From NCBI RefSeq assembly GCF_000423045.1, contig NZ_AUHF01000001.1:868001-932000 (forward strand): DNA of 64,000 nt. The letters run 5' to 3'. Below, in pieces: positions 60,436 to 64,000 of this stretch. A program made the translations under genes and the position numbers. The DNA comes from Christiangramia portivictoriae DSM 23547. Its GTDB lineage: Bacteria > Bacteroidota > Bacteroidia > Flavobacteriales > Flavobacteriaceae. Under the pieces are notes generated by a model that was given only the letters and a program-made list of their open reading frames with translations, searched no databases and was not told the DNA's origin. Positions within the stretch are counted from its first letter, which is position 1; each line of letters opens with the position of its first letter.

Positions 60436-62191
60436 TACAGGAAATGCATTTGATATGGCGCTATTCAAGCGATTGCTTGGATATACCAATCCCTATAAAC
60501 GAATATTTTATTTTGTAGGTGTTGCGGCCATCCTTGTTTCTCTATTTGGAGTTCTAAGGCCTATTTTATTGCAGGAAACTGTAGATGAAGCCCTGATCCC
60601 TGCAGACTTTGACAGTCTTATATATTATGTAAGCTTAATGACAGGGGTGCTGGTGCTGGAAGTGATCTTTCAGTTTTGCTTTATCTATTATGCAAACTGG
60701 CTAGGGCAGGAGGTTGTTCGTGATTTGCGGGTCAAACTTTTCAAGCATATGCTTGGCTTTAAAATGCAGTATTATGATAAATCTGCAGTTGGAAGATTAG
60801 TGACCAGGGCGGTAAGTGATATTGAGACCATCGCCAGTATTTTTAGCCAGGGACTTTTTATGATCATTTCAGATTTACTGAAAATGCTGGTAGTGATTGG
60901 AGTGATGTTCTATAAAAGCTGGGAGCTTACTTTGCTCGTACTTACAGTTCTGCCATTTATCATTTATGCAACAAGGGTTTTTCAAAAGAAAATGAAGCTA
61001 GCTTTTGAAGAAGTTAGAACCCAGGTGGCAGATTTAAATACTTTCGTACAGGAACGTATCACTGGGATGAAGATCGTTCAGCTTTTTACCCGTGAGAAAA
61101 CCGAATATGAAAACTTTAAAAAGATCAATGACAAACATAGAAAAGCATGGGTAAAAACAGTTTGGTATAACTCCATCTTTTTTCCTATTGCTGAAATGTC
61201 TACCTCCATCACCATTGGTTTGATCGTATGGTTTGGAGGGCTTCGGGTAGTTGCCGGTGATGACATGTCTTTAGGTATTATCGTTGCGTTTATAGAATTG
61301 AGTCAGATGTTATTCAGACCATTACGCCAAATTGCTGACAAGTTCAATACGTTGCAAATGGGAATGGTAGCGGCGAACCGTGTGTTTGGTATTCTGGATA
61401 CGAAATCCACGATTGAAGATAACGGAATCATTTCCGTAGAACAACTTGAGGGAGAGATCGAATTCAAAGAAGTGCGGTTTAGCTATGTCCCAGATGAAGA
61501 AGTTGTCAAGGGAATTTCTTTCAGGGTGGAACCTGGAGAGACAGTGGCCATTGTCGGGGCAACCGGTGCGGGAAAATCCACCATTATTAACCTATTGAGC
61601 CGATTTTATGAAATAGATAGCGGAGTCATCGAAATCGATGGTCATAATATAAAAGACCTTGAACTTAAATCTTTGAGATCACAGATCGCAGTCGTACTTC
61701 AAAACGTATTCCTGTTTGCAGATACAATCATGAATAACATTAATCTAGACAATCCTGATATTTCAGATGAGGATGTCATAAGCGCAGCGAAACAAATCGG
61801 AATTCATGAGTTTATAGATTCTCTTCCTGGTGGATATTATTATAATGTAAAGGAACGTGGGGCGATGCTTTCTTCAGGCCAGCGGCAGTTGATCTCATTC
61901 CTGAGGGCTTATGTAAGCAATCCAAGTATTCTTGTGCTGGATGAAGCAACTTCTTCCGTAGATAGTTACAGCGAGCAACTCATACAGGATGCGACAGACA
62001 AGATTACTGAAGGTAGAACTTCCATAGTGATCGCGCACCGACTCGCGACCATCAAAAAAGCCGATAAGATCATAGTAATGGACCAGGGTAAAATTGTGGA
62101 AATTGGGAATCATCAAAGTTTGCTGCAAAAAATAGAAGGATACTACCGCAAGCTTTATGAAGTTCAGTTTAAGGAAGAAGAAAGCATTTAG
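60425..62191 (+). CDS. ABC exporter, fused permease and ATPase (MsbA/BmrA-like)
   Basis: 588 residues. N-terminal six-helix ABC exporter domain (~20-320) with the coupling-helix segment YYDKSAVGRLVTRAVSDIETI; C-terminal ATPase with Walker A VGATGAGKSTIINLL (~377-391), Q-loop AVVLQNVFLFADTI, signature LSSGQRQLISFLRA (LSSGQ instead of LSGGQ), Walker B ILVLDEATSSVDS and H-loop IVIAHRLATI. Works as a dimer in the inner membrane; substrate (lipid or drug) cannot be read from the sequence. Overlaps truA by 11 bases at the start and the convergent DUF3667 gene by four at the end. Confidence 0.94.
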   Translation: MASNTGNAFDMALFKRLLGYTNPYKRIFYFVGVAAILVSLFGVLRPILLQETVDEALIPADFDSLIYYVSLMTGVLVLEVIFQFCFIYYANWLGQEVVRDLRVKLFKHMLGFKMQYYDKSAVGRLVTRAVSDIETIASIFSQGLFMIISDLLKMLVVIGVMFYKSWELTLLVLTVLPFIIYATRVFQKKMKLAFEEVRTQVADLNTFVQERITGMKIVQLFTREKTEYENFKKINDKHRKAWVKTVWYNSIFFPIAEMSTSITIGLIVWFGGLRVVAGDDMSLGIIVAFIELSQMLFRPLRQIADKFNTLQMGMVAANRVFGILDTKSTIEDNGIISVEQLEGEIEFKEVRFSYVPDEEVVKGISFRVEPGETVAIVGATGAGKSTIINLLSRFYEIDSGVIEIDGHNIKDLELKSLRSQIAVVLQNVFLFADTIMNNINLDNPDISDEDVISAAKQIGIHEFIDSLPGGYYYNVKERGAMLSSGQRQLISFLRAYVSNPSILVLDEATSSVDSYSEQLIQDATDKITEGRTSIVIAHRLATIKKADKIIVMDQGKIVEIGNHQSLLQKIEGYYRKLYEVQFKEEESI

Positions 62192-62955
62192 ATCACGCCT
62201 TTCAATTTCGCCATGTAAAAGCCAAGTACCAGGCTAACCACCACAAAAATTAGCAGTACTAAAAGTAAGAACAATAAACTTTTCTGAAGCAATTTCCAGA
62301 ATGTTAGCTGGTACATTTTCTTAAAAATGATGCTGTAGTAAATGATGTAAAAAGGAATGCTGGCATAGTTCATTACCGCAAACAAGGACCGATTGCTGAA
62401 GGAGATGATGATTAAAATCGCGAACACAATGCTTATATGAGAATAGGCATAAAGATGAATGATCAAATGCTCCGCCAGATTATACTTCTTGTTTTTCAGA
62501 AAAACTAGCCGGGAATAAAGAGTGAGTACTGGAATGAACAGGAACGTGATAAGATTCATGTGTTCCATGATCGCGGTAGTGACCTCTCTGGTGATATCGC
62601 GCTCTCCGTCATTCACTTCAAAGCTTCCGCCGGTCTCTAAATATTCAGGAAAATATTTCAGGTTGATAAAGGTGTACAATCCGGTAAGGGTAAGCGCAAT
62701 CGTGAAGTAACCGTATGGATTGATATATTTCTTACGCAGGCCGTCAATGTAACCCTGGATCACATCAATGGGTCTTCGGAAGAGATCAATAAAAGTAAGT
62801 ACTGGTTTATTGGAATCGATGCTCCAGAAAGATTCGAAGAATTCTCCTAAAAGGTAGCTAATACTAAGTTTGTTGCGTATGATCCTTGCTCCACAATTGG
62901 AGCAGTAATTCTGTTCTTCTGAAATGGCAAATTCGCAATTCTTGCAATTCGTCAT
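62188..62955 (-). CDS. DUF3667-type membrane protein with N-terminal zinc ribbon (short form)
   Basis: 255 residues. N-terminal CKNC...CSNCGARI (~4-24) forms a zinc ribbon; SYLLGEFFESFWSIDSNKPVLTFIDLFRRP and DGLRKKYINPYGYFTIALTLTGLY match the DUF3667 core. About five transmembrane helices follow (for example ITFLFIPVLTLYSRLVFL, ISIVFAILIIISF, LLFLLLVLLIFVVVSLVLGF). Function unknown. Downstream of cdaA by 6 bases in the same orientation, so probably co-transcribed with it. Confidence 0.83.
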   Translation of the reverse strand: MTNCKNCEFAISEEQNYCSNCGARIIRNKLSISYLLGEFFESFWSIDSNKPVLTFIDLFRRPIDVIQGYIDGLRKKYINPYGYFTIALTLTGLYTFINLKYFPEYLETGGSFEVNDGERDITREVTTAIMEHMNLITFLFIPVLTLYSRLVFLKNKKYNLAEHLIIHLYAYSHISIVFAILIIISFSNRSLFAVMNYASIPFYIIYYSIIFKKMYQLTFWKLLQKSLLFLLLVLLIFVVVSLVLGFYMAKLKGVI

Positions 62956-62961
62956 ACGTGT

Positions 62962-63735
62962 TTAGCTAATGTCTTCTTTGATCTTCACCTTTAATTCGTC
63001 CATCGTTTCGAACATGACAAATTGCCCATCCCTGATATAAGAGGTTTGTCCAGACTCTTCACTAACCACCAGAGCCAGCGCATCAGTTTTCTCAGTAATC
63101 CCTACCGCAGCACGATGTCTTAGTCCGAATCTTAGAGGAATGGATCTGTCGTTGGACACTGGCAGGATCACCCTGGTAGCGGTGATCATACTCTCTTCTA
63201 TGACCATTGCTCCATCGTGTAACGGACTGTTTTTGAAAAATATGGATTCTATAATGGGCTGATTCAGCTTGATCTTCATTTTGTCACCAGTATTCTTTAC
63301 AAAGTCCAGCTTGTTGTTTTTTTGAATGACCATCAATGCCCCGGTATAGGTTTTTCCCATCGCTTCGCAGGCATCTACAATGGCTTCCACATCCAGTTTT
63401 GAGCGAACATCATCCCGGCTAATTTTGAAGGTACGCAGGAATCTGCCTTTCTGGGTGAAATTTGTGGAACCAATCATTAGAAGAAATTTCCTGATCTCCT
63501 GCTGAAAAACTACAATTAGAGCAAATACACCAACGCCAACAAATTCTCCCAGAACACTGCTGAGCAGTTCCATTTGAAGTAGCTGGGTTAATAGCCAGAC
63601 CAGGTAGATCACCACGATCCCAATAAAAATGTTGACCGCCGCGGTACCTCTTACCAGTTTATAAACATAGTAAAGTAGAAGCGCGACAAAAACAATATCT
63701 AGAATATCGAGGATGCGAAGATCTATGATGTCCAA
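62962..63735 (-). CDS. cdaA: Diadenylate cyclase CdaA
   Basis: 257 residues. Synthesises c-di-AMP, a second messenger for potassium and cell-wall homeostasis. Three N-terminal transmembrane helices (~10-80: VFVALLLYYVYKL, AAVNIFIGIVVIYLVWLL, FVGVGVFALIVVF), then the DAC domain with SPLHDGAMVI (DGA motif), LPVSNDRSIPLRFGLRHRAAVGI (RHR motif) and VVSEESGQTSYIRDG. Start at TTG 63735 (MDIIDLRILDILD); no in-frame ATG upstream. Follows folP by 30 bases. The potassium transporter TrkAH encoded at 12-15 kb is the kind of target c-di-AMP controls in other phyla; any link here is inference. Confidence 0.95.
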   Translation of the reverse strand: MDIIDLRILDILDIVFVALLLYYVYKLVRGTAAVNIFIGIVVIYLVWLLTQLLQMELLSSVLGEFVGVGVFALIVVFQQEIRKFLLMIGSTNFTQKGRFLRTFKISRDDVRSKLDVEAIVDACEAMGKTYTGALMVIQKNNKLDFVKNTGDKMKIKLNQPIIESIFFKNSPLHDGAMVIEESMITATRVILPVSNDRSIPLRFGLRHRAAVGITEKTDALALVVSEESGQTSYIRDGQFVMFETMDELKVKIKEDIS

Positions 63736-63765
63736 ATGCAGTGGTTTTTTGTAAAAATAGAAAAA

Positions 63766-64000
63766 CTAAACATAGTTATTGAGTTGAGCGGTCAATTTGA
63801 TGCATTCCATCGCTTCTTTTACATCATGTACCCTTAAAATTGTAGCTCCTTTTTGTAGGGCTATGGTATTTAAAACACTGGTGCCATTCAGCGCATTTTC
63901 AGGGGTAGACTTCAGGGTTTTCCAGATGAGACTTTTTCGGGATAGTCCGGCTAAAATGGGAAGTTCCAGGTTATCAAAAAGTTCCAGTTTGCTTAGGAGC
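63766..64000 (-). CDS. folP: Dihydropteroate synthase, C-terminal part, cut by window edge
   Basis: Translating the minus strand from base 64000 gives ~78 residues ending NNYV at the TAG 63766-63768. They contain PILAGLSRKSLIW, ALNGTSVLNTIALQKGATILRVHDVKEA, the characteristic last part of the DHPS barrel (substrate- and sulfa-binding SRK and RVHDV). Catalyses joining of p-aminobenzoate to dihydropterin diphosphate in folate synthesis. The N-terminal two-thirds lie beyond the window. Same orientation as cdaA, likely one operon. Confidence 0.95.
   Translation of the reverse strand, partial: LLSKLELFDNLELPILAGLSRKSLIWKTLKSTPENALNGTSVLNTIALQKGATILRVHDVKEAMECIKLTAQLNNYV

Noticed and set aside
1-64000. 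Defence system, secondary-metabolite cluster or prophage
   Set aside because: I looked for nucleases, toxin pairs, megasynthase and integrase motifs; only the degenerate HNH protein came close and its context is housekeeping.

Overview
This window reads as chromosome of a flavobacterium (Bacteroidota, Flavobacteriaceae; probably a marine genus near Gramella/Christiangramia, though the genus is an inference). The signs are -7 promoter boxes of the form TAnnTTTG in front of many genes, almost no Shine-Dalgarno sequences, type IX secretion (T9SS) components and cargo, a Na+-translocating NADH:quinone reductase, menaquinone-type UbiE, and family hallmarks such as TamL, the T9SS plug protein, DUF3667, DUF4293 and a Rho factor with a long disordered insert. 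There is no rRNA, CRISPR array, prophage or insertion sequence. One tRNA (Gly-TCC) is present. Coding density is very high, and several convergent gene pairs overlap at their 3' ends.

Layout. 1-1847: pnp (cut by the window edge) and rpsO. 1980-5083: a cysteine-rich small protein, a TonB-dependent receptor broken by a frameshift, and a heavy-metal-associated-domain protein, probably a metal (copper-like) uptake or sensing set. 5153-16995: housekeeping genes (accD, fbaA, tamL, a SpoU rRNA methyltransferase, porT, ubiE, trkA-trkH, an aspartate-type aminotransferase, rsmG). 17004-33634: two giant paralogous secreted proteins of 2143 and 3347 residues, built from repeated Ig/HYR-like modules, a jelly-roll and a LamG-like domain, with C-terminal T9SS sorting domains. 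33913-39150: pruA, an NRDE protein, and a T9SS plug - DUF3667 - apaG operon. 39312-46713: nqrABCDEF, a small NQR-linked protein and apbE, the flavin transferase that should flavinylate NqrB and NqrC. 46719-51405: gpmI, a lipoprotein thioredoxin, a HAD phosphatase, map, an HNH/NUMOD4-like protein and a methyltransferase. 51486-56188: an M48 protease, two convergent L,D-transpeptidases, a solitary ClpP and two acetyltransferases. 56235-64000: tRNA-Gly, rho, a DUF4293 protein, a phosphodiesterase, truA, an ABC exporter, DUF3667, cdaA and the 3' part of folP.

How it fits together. Secretion and envelope functions recur: TamL (outer-membrane assembly), PorT and the plug protein (T9SS machinery), the two giant T9SS cargos, lipoproteins and peptidoglycan L,D-transpeptidases. 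The energy genes form one coherent block in which nqr supplies the complex and apbE its covalent FMN. Regulation is readable at sequence level: 17 good TAnnTTTG boxes lie just upstream of genes. In at least three cases the box sits so close to the start codon that the mRNA should be leaderless. One of these lies directly behind the T-run of the nqrF terminator.

The items most worth checking are the receptor frameshift, the leaderless start sites, the conserved-looking NQR-linked small protein, the degenerate HNH protein in the map operon, the AccD without zinc-ribbon cysteines, the NqrB flavinylation motif variant and the giant adhesin pair. I found no clearly new multi-gene system.
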